The notes under the pieces are model-generated. The model searched no databases. It worked only from the letters and a program-made list of their open reading frames with translations, and was not told the DNA's origin. From Bacteroidota bacterium (GTDB lineage Bacteria; Bacteroidota; Bacteroidia; 2-12-FULL-35-15), in the NCBI GenBank assembly GCA_947449315.1, contig CANFRC010000002.1, forward strand, positions 1 to 64,000: DNA of 64,000 bases, given 5' to 3'. The position numbers were made by a program, and so were the translations under genes. Below are positions 55,158 through 64,000 of this stretch, one piece after another (position 1 is the first letter of the stretch; each line of letters opens with the position of its first letter).

Positions 55158-56393
55158 ATGATCAGTCAACATATTCTGTTTATAGGGTTAGTGTGGCCAG
55201 AGCCGAACTCTTCCGCTGGCGGAAGTCGAACAATACAATTGATAAATTTATTCCTTTCAAAAGGTTGGAAGGTTACATTTGCTAGTGCTGCTTCTGATAG
55301 TGAATTTGCTATCAACCTTGAAACACTCGGAGTTCAAAAAGTGAATATTGTATTGAATAGTGACAGTTTCGATGTTTTCCTAAAAAAAATCCAGCCTTCT
55401 ATTGTCGTCTTTGATAAATTTATGATTGAAGAACAATTTGGATGGCGTGTCGAAGAAAATTGCCCGCATGCATTGCGAATTCTGGATACCATAGATCTTC
55501 ACTGTTTACGTTTGGCTCGACAGAATGCATTAAAAGAAGACAGAACATTTACGTATTCGGATCTTACTTCAGATGTGGCGAAAAGAGAAATAGCAAGCAT
55601 TTTTCGTTGTGATATTTCATTAATTATTTCTGATTTTGAAATGGATCTTTTAAAAGAACATTTTAAAGTAGATGAACAATTACTCTATTATTTGCCATTT
55701 TTATTGGATCCAGTTGATGAAAAAACAATTTCCAATTCCTTACCATTTGAAGATCGAAGTAGATTTATAACAATCGGTAATTTTCTGCATGAGCCAAACT
55801 GGAATGCAGTTTTATTTTTGAAGCAAGAGATATGGCCACTGATCAGGAAAAAACTACCTGAGGCTGAGTTGTATGTTTATGGTGCTTATGTTTCTCAAAA
55901 GGTAAATGAGTTGAATAATCCTAAAGAGGGTTTTTATATCCAAGGAAGAGCTGCTGATGCAAAGGAAGTGGTAAGAAATGCAAGAGTTTGTTTAGCTCCC
56001 TTACGCTTTGGTGCTGGTATTAAAGGGAAGCTGGTGGAAGCGATGCAATGTGGAACGCCAAGTGTTACTACTGAAATAGGAGCAGAGGGGATGCATGGTA
56101 CATACGAGTGGAATGGAATTATAGCAAATACGCCACAGGGAATTGCAGCTGCAGCTGTTGAACTGTATTCAAATAAAAAAGTGTGGTTAAAATCGCAAAT
56201 AAATGGTGTGAATATTATCAATAATATTTATTCAAAAGAGATTTTAGGTGCAAAATTCCTTTCCCATATTTTATTCTCAATACAGCATCTCGAAAAAAAA
56301 CGCTCCAAAAATTTTATAGGAGCCATGTTAATGCATCACACTGTTGCAAGTACAAAGTATATGTCGAAATGGATTGAGGCGAAGAATAAGTGA
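55158..56393 (+). CDS. GT-B glycosyltransferase (group 4/GT1-like)
   Basis: The protein has 411 residues. The N-terminal Rossmann part begins ILFIGLVWPEPNSSAGGSR; the C-terminal half has NWNAVLFLKQEIWPLIRKKLP, LYVYGAY, GRAADAKEVVRNARVCLAPL and GAGIKGKLVEAMQCGTPSVTT, the sugar-nucleotide-binding region of GT4-type enzymes. It is cytoplasmic or membrane-associated. Donor and acceptor are unknown and no polysaccharide cluster surrounds it. Confidence 0.87.
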   Translation: MISQHILFIGLVWPEPNSSAGGSRTIQLINLFLSKGWKVTFASAASDSEFAINLETLGVQKVNIVLNSDSFDVFLKKIQPSIVVFDKFMIEEQFGWRVEENCPHALRILDTIDLHCLRLARQNALKEDRTFTYSDLTSDVAKREIASIFRCDISLIISDFEMDLLKEHFKVDEQLLYYLPFLLDPVDEKTISNSLPFEDRSRFITIGNFLHEPNWNAVLFLKQEIWPLIRKKLPEAELYVYGAYVSQKVNELNNPKEGFYIQGRAADAKEVVRNARVCLAPLRFGAGIKGKLVEAMQCGTPSVTTEIGAEGMHGTYEWNGIIANTPQGIAAAAVELYSNKKVWLKSQINGVNIINNIYSKEILGAKFLSHILFSIQHLEKKRSKNFIGAMLMHHTVASTKYMSKWIEAKNK

Positions 56394-56416
56394 ATTGTTT
56401 TATTTAAATAGCGCCC

Positions 56417-57133
56417 TTATAAACTAGCTATTGCAAATCCTGCTCCTAATAGGATTACTAAAAATTTGATGAGGTTGAAACGATGATTCTCACTTGATTC
56501 AAAAAGGATCGTGGTAGAAATATGTAAGAAGATCCCGATCACAATTGCCATTATTTTATCGAAATAAGTGGAGAAGTTCAAGATCAAGTTATGTCCGATG
56601 GCGTAACTTGTTAATGTACCCAATGGAGTTATTAATGCGAAAACAATCAGCCATACTATCGCGTTTCTTTTGCTGGTATGAGATGCCAATAACATTGTCA
56701 TCAATGCAATAGCAATTGGGATATTATGCATAATAATCCCTGTCAATAAAGAATTGTGTGAATCTGTTCCTGTATTCGCTAGCGGCATTCCTTCCAAAAA
56801 GGAGTGAATTGAAAGTCCGATCATCATTGCATATGGAAATGCATTTTGCTGGTGATCATGTTTGTGAAGGTGTATATGCCCATGTTCGATACCTTCGGAG
56901 AAAAATTCTAAAAGTATCTGAGCAAAAAAGCCAGCTAAAATATAAATGCCAACATTGGGGGTTCCTGATTGGTAAATTTCAGGAATAAGATGAAGTACAC
57001 TGATAGCAAATAAATAAGCTCCACTAAAGGATAATATCAGCTTTAAATTTTTACTGCTTATGTTTATGAATAGAACACTCGTTCCGCTGATGATAACAGA
57101 TAAAAAAAGAAATATGTACATTAAATAATTCAT
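56417..57133 (-). CDS. ZIP-family metal transporter
   Basis: The protein has 238 residues with about seven to eight membrane helices. The transport-site helices are seen as HSFLEGMPLAN and IIMHNIPIAIALMTM, with His residues in the positions used for zinc. A His-rich loop (GIEHGHIHLHKHDHQQ) near residues 82-97 may bind metal. It lies 29 nt after the methyltransferase gene upstream. Metal specificity (Zn, Fe or Mn) is not known. Confidence 0.88.
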   Translation of the reverse strand: MNYLMYIFLFLSVIISGTSVLFINISSKNLKLILSFSGAYLFAISVLHLIPEIYQSGTPNVGIYILAGFFAQILLEFFSEGIEHGHIHLHKHDHQQNAFPYAMMIGLSIHSFLEGMPLANTGTDSHNSLLTGIIMHNIPIAIALMTMLLASHTSKRNAIVWLIVFALITPLGTLTSYAIGHNLILNFSTYFDKIMAIVIGIFLHISTTILFESSENHRFNLIKFLVILLGAGFAIASL

Positions 57134-57162
57134 TAAGATGTTTTTTTGTTTCGAAATGATAT

Positions 57163-57903
57163 TTATTTTTTTGAAATTATTATCAACCTGTCAGAATTTA
57201 CTTCGTCAAATTTTTCTAGCTGATAATTACCAAACAAATGTACTATTTTAAGTCTGTTTGCAGAAAAGTATTTCTCGAAATCAGAAAACGTAAGCGCTTT
57301 AACTCGTTCTTCAAAATCATAATTTTTTCCTTTGTCATTGAATTGAATCTGTTTCACAATAAAATTGTTTTCTACCTTTTTTGTGATGTGGAATTCTACT
57401 CCTTCAATTATTTTTGTTTCTTCTGCAACAAGGCAATTGATCACCTTTTGAGCGTTAAAAAAATCAATGACAAAATATCCATCAGGTTTTAAAGATTGAT
57501 AGACTGCATTAATAGTAGCATTGTCATCTCTTTTGTTGTCAAAATAACCAAAGCTTGTGAAAAGATTTACCACGCAATCAAAATAGTTGGTTCGGAATAG
57601 TTTACGCATATCGTGAACATAGAAATTCTGTTGTTCATTTTCAAATTTCTTAGCAGCCGCAATACTGTTTTCTGATAGGTCAATTCCAGTTACATCAAAA
57701 CCTTTTTTATTTAAATAGATAGAATGCCTTCCCTTTCCACACCCGAGATCTAAAAAGCGTGATCCATATTCCGGTTTCAAGAAAGATACTAAATTGTCTA
57801 TAAATGATTCTGCCTCAGAATAATCCCTGTTCTTGTATAATAGATGATAGTAAGGTGAATCAAACCAGTCTTCAAACCACTTGTTACAATTATTCTCTGA
57901 CAT
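57163..57903 (-). CDS. Class I SAM-dependent methyltransferase
   Basis: The protein has 246 residues. SAM motif I is RFLDLGCGKGRHSIYL near residues 44-59; GIDLSENSI and DCVVNLFTSFGYF follow, typical of small-molecule methyltransferases with a methyltransf_25-like core. It begins WFEDWFDSPYYHLLYKNRD, often seen in Bacteroidota members. Substrate is unknown. The ZIP gene follows closely on the same strand. Confidence 0.85.
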   Translation of the reverse strand: MSENNCNKWFEDWFDSPYYHLLYKNRDYSEAESFIDNLVSFLKPEYGSRFLDLGCGKGRHSIYLNKKGFDVTGIDLSENSIAAAKKFENEQQNFYVHDMRKLFRTNYFDCVVNLFTSFGYFDNKRDDNATINAVYQSLKPDGYFVIDFFNAQKVINCLVAEETKIIEGVEFHITKKVENNFIVKQIQFNDKGKNYDFEERVKALTFSDFEKYFSANRLKIVHLFGNYQLEKFDEVNSDRLIIISKK

Positions 57904-58120
57904 TTTTTATTATTTATGTAAAAATAGAAATTATTGTTGTCTCTTTTTGCACCCTTGTTGTATTATTATTTAAAATTAAGTTAACAACACATCCCAAGCA
58001 CATTACTTTTGTTCAGTAAAAAAGTGCTATTACTCGTGAGATTGTTTAAACTTGTTTATATATTTGCTTAAATTAGTATTCAAAATTGGCATCTTTATCG
58101 ATTTAATTTAGGGTTTTAGG

Positions 58121-58663
58121 ATGATAGATATTTACGACATTAACGATAAAATTGAGTCTAATAATATTATGCTCTCTTTTAAAGGCGACATTTCTTCTGA
58201 GTTACTTACTTCCGTTTTGCAGATTATGGAATCCAAATTGGATAATATGAAGGAAGAACCTAAGATCAAAAAGAAAGTTTATAATGTTTTAGTAGAGTGC
58301 CTTCAAAATCTGTATCACCATATGGATGAAATTGCAACGGAACAAAATGATGTCATCCGATCTGCATTTTTTATGATCGGAAAAATAGATAACCAGTACA
58401 ATATTGTTACTGGTAATTACATAAAAAAACAAAACGTAGAAGTCTTCAAAAAACGCTTGGAAGAAATCAATTTACTTTCTAAAGAAGAGTTGAGAGAATA
58501 TTACAAAGCAGTATTAAATAATGCTGAAATGTCAATCAAAGGTGGCGTAGGTTTAGGGATGGTAGACATAGCGCGCAAAACAGGTGAAAAATTGGACTTT
58601 AAATTCTCATCTGTTGACAATTTTTTTTCTCTCTTTACTTTAAACATTAAAATAGCACAATAA
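58121..58663 (+). CDS. SiaB-family protein kinase
   Basis: The protein has 180 residues. It shows the SiaB pattern: SFKGDISSELLTSVLQIM at the start, KVYNVLVECLQNLYHH for an ATP-site helix, and GVGLGMVDIARKTG near 147-160, resembling a GHKL G-loop. SiaB kinases phosphorylate SiaC. It is 9 nt before siaC. SiaA-like phosphatase and SiaD diguanylate cyclase genes are not in this window, so downstream signalling partners must lie elsewhere. Confidence 0.82.
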   Translation: MIDIYDINDKIESNNIMLSFKGDISSELLTSVLQIMESKLDNMKEEPKIKKKVYNVLVECLQNLYHHMDEIATEQNDVIRSAFFMIGKIDNQYNIVTGNYIKKQNVEVFKKRLEEINLLSKEELREYYKAVLNNAEMSIKGGVGLGMVDIARKTGEKLDFKFSSVDNFFSLFTLNIKIAQ

Positions 58664-58672
58664 AAAAAGATT

Positions 58673-59050
58673 ATGAAAACAATTTCAATAGAAGCAACTC
58701 CTAAAACACCAACTATAACTTTTGATTCAGGTAAAGGATTCTTAGAAATTAAAGGTCGCTCAATCCCTGAAAACGCGCTTGAGTTTTATAAGCCATTAGT
58801 GGAATGGGTAGAAAAATATGCAGATAAGCCTCAGACTTCTACCAATGTAAATATTCAGTTGGAATATTTTAATACGAGTTCTTCTAAATGTATTTTAGAT
58901 GTGTTTAAAAAATTAGAAGCTATCAAAAAAGGTGGAAGTAATGTACTGATCAACTGGTATTACGAAGAAGATGATGAAGATATGCTAGAAGCTGGCGAAG
59001 ATTATCAAGCAATCGTTAATGTGCCATTTAAGATGGTGCAAGTCGTATAG
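58673..59050 (+). CDS. SiaC-family regulatory phosphoprotein (DUF1987)
   Basis: The protein has 125 residues with the DUF1987 pattern: TPTITFDSGKGFLEIKGRS, IPENALEFYKPLVEWVEKY, FEYFNTSSSK-like VNIQLEYFNTSSSKCILD, and WYYEEDDEDMLEAGEDY. The Thr/Ser in YFNTSSSK is the likely phosphorylation site. In Pseudomonas, unphosphorylated SiaC activates the cyclase SiaD. It is followed by a terminator. Confidence 0.86.
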   Translation: MKTISIEATPKTPTITFDSGKGFLEIKGRSIPENALEFYKPLVEWVEKYADKPQTSTNVNIQLEYFNTSSSKCILDVFKKLEAIKKGGSNVLINWYYEEDDEDMLEAGEDYQAIVNVPFKMVQVV

Positions 59051-59071
59051 TGATTTTTATTTCAAAAAAAT

Positions 59072-59109
59072 AAAGCGAGTAAATACTTTTAGGTTTTTAC
59101 TCGCTTTTT
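59072..59109. terminator. Terminator between siaC and converging gene
   Basis: AAAGCGAGTAAA (59072-59083) pairs with TTTACTCGCTTT (59096-59107), a 12-bp perfect stem with a 12-nt loop. A run before and T run after make it potentially bidirectional. Confidence 0.8.
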
Positions 59110-59144
59110 AGCAGTTTTTCTCTCAGCTACTCAGGAAAATGCTC

Positions 59145-59945
59145 CTAAAATTTGAATGTCCCGCCAAGGACTAAAAACATTTGATAGCAGCCAAACGATT
59201 GTTTGGCTAACCCTTCATAAATTCTCAAATGAGAATATCGGGCGTAAACTACTTTATTTGCATATTCTAAAAATACATGTTTAAAAAAAGTAGCGCGCAA
59301 TGAAACATCAGCATCTACATTCCAACCGCCAAATTGAAAATGAGGGACATTCTCTTTACCGAAGATGGTATTTTGAACATGAGGGATAACTGGGCCTACA
59401 CCAGCTTTTAATAAACAGTCGAGGGTGAATTTTGAATCAGCTACATCTATCAACTTTAATTTACGAACGAAGTTAAATTGTAAAAAATTTGCTCCGTTGT
59501 TCAATTGCCAAAGTAAAACGGAGTCACCAGTTGTAACTATTGTATCTACTGTTCTTCCATGAAATGTTCCTTTGATATTATTTTCTTGCCCTTTTGTAAC
59601 AACATATTTGGTATGATCGAAATTTATTTCGAAGGCCCAATTTTGTTTTTCATTAAAAAAATATCCGATACGGTAATTGTATTGAGGAATTGTTATTGGT
59701 TTATGAAGTAGGTCATCGTCCCAGCCACGATGATCACGTGCTTTAATATTGGTGAAGGTATAATTATTGCCTAAGGAAGGTTGGTTAATATTGATGTCAC
59801 TTTTGGTATACCATTCGGTATTGTATCCCCAGGAAAAATAAAAACTTCCGTTCTTTACAATCTTTTTACTTTGAGAAAATGAGGATAAAGCATTTAATGA
59901 GAGTATTAGTATTAAAAAATACTTTTGTGTGTTTTTTGTTTTCAT
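59145..59945 (-). CDS. Putative outer-membrane beta-barrel protein
   Basis: No named family was recognised. The protein has 266 residues. A signal peptide (about 1-24, ending LSSFSQ) is followed by a strand-rich protein: NGSFYFSWGYNTEWYTK, YNYRIGYFFNEKQNWAFEINF, LTLDCLLKAGVG-type strands, and a final MFLVLGGTFKF that fits the C-terminal barrel strand. The GWDDD and HVF motifs are seen in other Bacteroidota homologues. It stands alone between the SiaC terminator and the ABC transporter. Confidence 0.72.
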   Translation of the reverse strand: MKTKNTQKYFLILILSLNALSSFSQSKKIVKNGSFYFSWGYNTEWYTKSDININQPSLGNNYTFTNIKARDHRGWDDDLLHKPITIPQYNYRIGYFFNEKQNWAFEINFDHTKYVVTKGQENNIKGTFHGRTVDTIVTTGDSVLLWQLNNGANFLQFNFVRKLKLIDVADSKFTLDCLLKAGVGPVIPHVQNTIFGKENVPHFQFGGWNVDADVSLRATFFKHVFLEYANKVVYARYSHLRIYEGLAKQSFGCYQMFLVLGGTFKF

Positions 59946-60024
59946 AACGGTAAAATTACAAAAGTTTCTTATGATTATGGAAGTGTAATGCTGATTTAGC
60001 TCACTTTTTGATGGTTTTTAAGAT

Positions 60025-63000
60025 TCATTTTTTCGCTCTTCCAATTCTGCTGAAAATGAACTCAAGAAAATGGATGAGTTTTTTCAATACGTCAAAGTAG
60101 AGTGTAAGGCCTAATACCAATGACATCAACCAGATCACATATAGATTAAATGTGAAGGTGTCATAATATTTACCAAAAAACTTTTTGCATGGTGCAAAGA
60201 AATGAGCACGTCCCCAATTAGAATTAACAGGGTCCTCATAAATAGGATCTATTTTTTGTACAAATGCCCCATCTACTTCTAGGATTCTGTAGGGTGTGTT
60301 ACGATTTGTTACCAGGTCATTCAGACTTTCATTTTCGTAATCGTTTTTGTCATTTATATACTTAATTTTTGAAATACTATCTTTATTTGAAAGGTTTACC
60401 GCTCTCTCTTTCAAAGCATATGCTTCTTTGAAATTTTTCAAATAATCTGTTTTAATGGTGTTATTTAAAAAGTCACTTATTTGATTTGAAATTGTTGGAC
60501 TGAATGTTTCTATGGATAGATTTTCTAATCCTTCGCATTTTAGTTTTTCGTTGCCCGGTACTTTTAATTCTTTTAGTATCTCATTTCTGATCATTATCAA
60601 GGCATCATTTACTTCCTGACGATGTTCCGTTTTTTTGTAATTAGCATCGCAGGAACCTAATTTAGTAATCATTGCAGGCAGCCAATAATCTTTTTTATAA
60701 GTTGCGATACGAATTGCTTTTTCGTATTTATATGTTTTCTTACTGAATTGATTGTCTTTGAATTGTTTTACCGCTATGCCTTCAAATGCCCAGCGCGATA
60801 CCATTACATCACCAATAACTGGCACTAAGAACTGAGACGTTATGGTCGGATTCAACTTGTCAAACTTTACCGTGGCACCACTGAATAATAATTGTGGGAT
60901 AATTAGGATGGGGATCAGGATATAAATGGTTACAGCCGAGTTGAAACTTGCAGAAATATTTAATCCTAACATATTGGCAAAACAGAAACAGCTAAATAGC
61001 ATGAGCCAATAAGAATCTGTCATTCCTTTTATTTCTAAAATAGAATTACCTACTATGACAAATAAAATTGCTTGAATGGCAGATAAAGAAAACATGATAA
61101 TGATCTTTGACCAGATATAACTTCCTTTACTTAAATTTAAGAATGATTCTCGTTTTTGGATTTTTCTGTCGCGGATAATTTCTTCAGCACTTACTGTAAG
61201 TCCAATGAACAAAGCAACAACCACAGCCAAGAACATATAAATGATGATGTTCTCGTTTTCACGATAAGTGTACTCTGTCTTATTTGATTGATATTGATTC
61301 ACAAATTTAATAAAGTAAGCAAGGACGAATGCTAAAATAGGAGCTTCGAGCAAGTTGATTGAAATGTATTGCATGTTTGTTAGTTTCGATAACACATCGC
61401 GTGTCAGAAAAATTTTGAACTGCTTGAATTTAGTAGGAACTTTAAAAGTGCTTTCTGGAATTACCGAACCATTTTCTACTTCTTCCATTTCTTTTTCAAT
61501 CTTTTCTTTATAATGAACATTCCATTCACTTGGTGCAACTTTACGGTTGCGGGTAATGTTACCATATTCGTCCAACACTTTCGATTCAATAATATTGAAT
61601 ACCTGTTCCGGATTTACATTTCCACATTCAATACATTCACTTTCGTTGCTCTTTACATGGTTAATAATGCTTTTGAAATAGATGACCGAATCACTCGGAT
61701 TACCATAATAGATAGGGTATCCGCCCATATCTAGAATCATTAGTTTGTCAAACATTTTAAAAATGTCAGACGAAGGCTGATGAATTACTACAAATACTAA
61801 CTTGCCTTTTATCGCAAGTTCTTTTAGTAAGTCCATGATGTTTTCCGAATCTCGAGATGATAAACCGGAAGTGGGCTCATCCACAAACAAAACGGAAGGT
61901 TCACGTATTAATTCTAATGCAATGTTCAAACGTTTTCGTTGCCCACCTGATATTATTTTTTCTAATGGGCTGCCTACTTTCAGGTCACGTGATTCTATCA
62001 ATTCTATGCTAGTCAATGCTTTTACAACCAAGTCAGAAACTTCTTTGTCTGTCTTTGTTCCAAAACAAAGTTTCGCGTTGTAAAATAAGTTCTGAAAAAC
62101 GGTTAATTCGTTTATTAATAAGTCATCCTGATAAACCATTCCGATTACGCCTTCTATTTTTTCTTTTTCGGTATGAATATTTATTCCATTCATTTTTACA
62201 GAACCGCTACTTGGAATTTCATTGCTATTTAAAACATTTAATAAGGTTGATTTTCCTGCACCGGAGCATCCCATGATTCCAATCAATTTCCCGGAGTCTT
62301 CGCTGAAGTTAATGTCGCGTAAACCATGTTTTCCTTCTTTGAATTTGTATTCAAGATTTTTTACAACAAATGATACTTTTGCTTTTGAAGAATCGCACAT
62401 GAAGGCGTTTAAAATATCACTGTAATAAACAGGTTTTACTTTTGAACTTCTTAAAGAGGAGCCAGGAGTTAATAGAAACACTTTTCCTTGCGTTATAATT
62501 TGTCCGTTCAATAACAATTCACTCCTTCCGAAATAACGAAGCGCATACATGTTTACGCTAGTAATCCATAATACAAGTACTTGTCCGGAAACTCCTTCCG
62601 TATAAATGTGTTTTGTTTCTTTTAAATTGTGAGTTGTTTTAGTATCAATAACTAATATCTGTGGTGAATCTGGTACATTTTTTTCATCTGCTTTTACAAA
62701 TGCTAGACAGCGTTTAAACTCTTCTTGCTCTATGTTAAAGGTATCCGCCACCGTAATAACGAATTCCATTTCCTGATCAGCGATCTCTTCATTTGAATTG
62801 ATAAATTCAATCAAACGAAGCAATACAACAACTTTTTGAACCTGAGTCAATTCAGCATTGATCTGTGTACATATTTTTAAAACTTTTACTGAGTTCAAAG
62901 AAGTACGTTTCGCAATTCCGTCCTTCTTTTTTGATACCTGTTGGTGAGCTTCTGTAAATTCATCAAAGATGGCAAGGTATTGATCAACCCCTTCTCGATT

Positions 63001-63114
63001 TAACTGCTGTTTCAAGAACGATTGTACAATTAATCTACCACTATCATTTATACCGTCACCTCTTGCAATAATTGCAAACAGTTGCATCAGGGCTTTTAAG
63101 ATTCGCTGACTCAT
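60025..63114 (-). CDS. Large ABC transporter with N-terminal TerB-like and FHA-like regions
   Basis: The protein has 1029 residues. The N-terminus (about 1-140) resembles a TerB-type helical domain (LFAIIARGDG, EEIADQEMEFVITVADTF). A strand-rich region (about 170-240) has FHA-like features. The ABC domain has Walker A GCSGAGKST at 282-290, signature SGGQRKR at 389-395 and Walker B VLFVDEP at 408-414. A permease half with six to seven helices follows, with a large extracytoplasmic loop (about 750-980) and a final helix. This is an ABCG-like half transporter. Substrate is unknown. Confidence 0.8.
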   Translation of the reverse strand: MSQRILKALMQLFAIIARGDGINDSGRLIVQSFLKQQLNREGVDQYLAIFDEFTEAHQQVSKKKDGIAKRTSLNSVKVLKICTQINAELTQVQKVVVLLRLIEFINSNEEIADQEMEFVITVADTFNIEQEEFKRCLAFVKADEKNVPDSPQILVIDTKTTHNLKETKHIYTEGVSGQVLVLWITSVNMYALRYFGRSELLLNGQIITQGKVFLLTPGSSLRSSKVKPVYYSDILNAFMCDSSKAKVSFVVKNLEYKFKEGKHGLRDINFSEDSGKLIGIMGCSGAGKSTLLNVLNSNEIPSSGSVKMNGINIHTEKEKIEGVIGMVYQDDLLINELTVFQNLFYNAKLCFGTKTDKEVSDLVVKALTSIELIESRDLKVGSPLEKIISGGQRKRLNIALELIREPSVLFVDEPTSGLSSRDSENIMDLLKELAIKGKLVFVVIHQPSSDIFKMFDKLMILDMGGYPIYYGNPSDSVIYFKSIINHVKSNESECIECGNVNPEQVFNIIESKVLDEYGNITRNRKVAPSEWNVHYKEKIEKEMEEVENGSVIPESTFKVPTKFKQFKIFLTRDVLSKLTNMQYISINLLEAPILAFVLAYFIKFVNQYQSNKTEYTYRENENIIIYMFLAVVVALFIGLTVSAEEIIRDRKIQKRESFLNLSKGSYIWSKIIIMFSLSAIQAILFVIVGNSILEIKGMTDSYWLMLFSCFCFANMLGLNISASFNSAVTIYILIPILIIPQLLFSGATVKFDKLNPTITSQFLVPVIGDVMVSRWAFEGIAVKQFKDNQFSKKTYKYEKAIRIATYKKDYWLPAMITKLGSCDANYKKTEHRQEVNDALIMIRNEILKELKVPGNEKLKCEGLENLSIETFSPTISNQISDFLNNTIKTDYLKNFKEAYALKERAVNLSNKDSISKIKYINDKNDYENESLNDLVTNRNTPYRILEVDGAFVQKIDPIYEDPVNSNWGRAHFFAPCKKFFGKYYDTFTFNLYVIWLMSLVLGLTLYFDVLKKLIHFLEFIFSRIGRAKK

Positions 63115-63140
63115 TGTTTAATTAAATAATTTGTGTTTAG

Positions 63141-63180
63141 AAAAAAAAAGACATTAATACCGCAGTAATTAATGCCTTTT
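63141..63180 (-). terminator. Intrinsic terminator before ABC transporter gene
   Basis: On the minus strand the arms 63180-63168 and 63158-63146 form a 13-bp stem with one mismatch, followed by a T run at 63149-63141. It ends the small secreted protein gene. Confidence 0.75.
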
Positions 63181-63199
63181 GAATAAGGTTTATGAAATA

Positions 63200-63634
63200 T
63201 TATTTTTGTTGTTTAAAGCCGATCAATAATACAGCTCTACCGGATCCATTAGTTGCTCCGTTAAGTTTTGCCTCGATCACACAATCAAGTGTGCTGTTTA
63301 TTTTGAAATCCCAATAAGGAGCATTTTTGTATTCACTGTTTGTGAATAATAAGTTTCTATCAGTATCATATACGGAGAAAATTAAGTTGCCATCCCTTAA
63401 TCCACTGCAAGCTGCAATGCGGTATAATGTTCCACCATAAAGAGTTGTATGGAATTCTGCTGTTTCATCTGTGTTCATCAATAATGCACGGTATTGTTGT
63501 CCGTCAGAAATAAATATGTTTTCAAAATGTTTTGCACATACTATTGCTACTGTATCCGAAATTTGAGCTGTAGTGTAGTTCAATGCTGTAAATCCACCTA
63601 CAACGAGTATTAATTTTAAAATTCCTTTTTTCAT
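63200..63634 (-). CDS. Small secreted protein of unknown function
   Basis: I do not recognise a named family. The protein has 144 residues. A signal peptide (MKKGILKLILVVGGFTALNYTTAQ) is followed by a beta-rich domain (YRALLMNTDETAEFHTTLY, LYRIAACSGLRDGNLIFSVYD, STLDCVIEAKL, RAVLLIGFKQQK as separate segments). Three Cys are present. It resembles small periplasmic proteins next to ABC or gliding-type genes in Bacteroidota. It ends at a terminator. Confidence 0.7.
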   Translation of the reverse strand: MKKGILKLILVVGGFTALNYTTAQISDTVAIVCAKHFENIFISDGQQYRALLMNTDETAEFHTTLYGGTLYRIAACSGLRDGNLIFSVYDTDRNLLFTNSEYKNAPYWDFKINSTLDCVIEAKLNGATNGSGRAVLLIGFKQQK

Positions 63635-63687
63635 TTGTGTATAAATTTTTTATGTTAGACAAATTAGCTTTTTACTTAATCGAGTGA

Positions 63688-64000
63688 CTATTCTAAAATT
63701 CGACTTCTGATTGATTTTACTTTTTGAGTGATAGACTCAATTTGTTTAGGTGTAATTTCCAATTCTGATTTGCTATTGATGATTGTCATTTTCTTGTGCG
63801 CATAAGTTGTTGGTTTTTTGTAGGTGTATTTAATTTTAACACCATCAAATACTGAAGAGAGATCATTTAAGTTGTCAATGAATTTAGTATACTCCGGTTG
63901 ATTATAAAATACTGTTAACATTTTGATCAAATTTTGCAAAGAAGATTTTTGCTCCGCAATTCTGCGTTTCACATCTTTATTAGGTTTTGTTTTGTAAATG
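63688..64000 (-). CDS. Hypothetical protein, N-terminus beyond window edge
   Basis: The frame is open to the right edge (63999), so the start is not in the window. The visible part, about 104 residues, is charged and basic with no membrane segment: LQNLIKMLTVFYNQPEYTK, VFDGVKIKYTYKKPTTYAH and a C-terminal ITPKQIESITQKVKSIRSRI. A GTG at 63972 gives 94 residues but is probably internal. No family was recognised. It lies 53 nt upstream of the small secreted protein gene. Confidence 0.6.
   Translation of the reverse strand, partial: IYKTKPNKDVKRRIAEQKSSLQNLIKMLTVFYNQPEYTKFIDNLNDLSSVFDGVKIKYTYKKPTTYAHKKMTIINSKSELEITPKQIESITQKVKSIRSRILE

Overview
The window is a chromosomal segment of a member of the Bacteroidota. 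Three things in the sequence say so. The gene order tRNA-Gly, tRNA-Thr, tuf, tRNA-Trp, secE, nusG, rplKAJL, rpoB, rpoC is the one usual in that phylum. Several genes are preceded by the phylum's promoter signature, a -7 box TAnnTTTG that in a few cases has a TTG or TTTG 17-23 bp upstream. The accessory content is also typical: a type IX secretion plug protein, DUF1573 and DUF3467 proteins, head-GIN lipoproteins, WG repeats and SiaB/SiaC. DNA is AT-rich. Translation starts are mostly ATG in an A-rich context, and rpoB starts with TTG. No rRNA, CRISPR array, insertion sequence or prophage was seen.

Region 1 (1-15.5 kb) is the translation and transcription core: three tRNAs, EF-Tu, SecE, NusG, ribosomal proteins L11, L1, L10 and L7/L12, and the RNA polymerase beta and beta' subunits. 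rpoB and rpoC are not adjacent. A terminator-like hairpin, a lipoprotein gene and an outer-membrane barrel gene lie between them.

Region 2 (15.5-33.8 kb) is housekeeping and envelope material: a secreted C1 peptidase, TcdA, a TatD hydrolase, an LTxxQ periplasmic protein, the large fused isobutyryl-CoA mutase IcmF, a putative aminopeptidase, a YdcF-like protein, ValS with a small helical protein, three DUF1573 proteins with a tiny secreted ORF between them, an aminotransferase, a WG-repeat protein and an M23/LysM peptidase.

Region 3 (33.8-37.0 kb) is the most accessory-looking part. A protein with a C-terminal domain resembling polymorphic toxin type 44 overlaps a small membrane protein that is a candidate immunity partner. 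The pair is flanked by a 15-bp imperfect inverted repeat and, on the left, by a large nested hairpin that resembles an integron attC site in shape. A cyclophilin and a PAP2-like membrane protein follow.

Region 4 (37.0-64 kb) is mixed: an ACP phosphodiesterase-like protein, MazG, and an envelope operon (PagL-like deacylase, head-GIN lipoprotein, an LTA-synthase-like protein lacking its catalytic domain, type IX secretion plug protein). Then come ApaG, a Nudix hydrolase, MnmD, an MFS transporter, a DUF885 lipoprotein, an M42 peptidase, a GH3-family protein, a LysE exporter, OmpH, two divergent peroxiredoxins sharing a palindrome, a glycosyltransferase, a ZIP transporter, a SAM methyltransferase, the SiaB/SiaC pair, an outer-membrane protein and a large ABC transporter. 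The last gene runs off the right edge.

Everything here is read by eye from sequence and family knowledge. No alignment, folding or database search was run.
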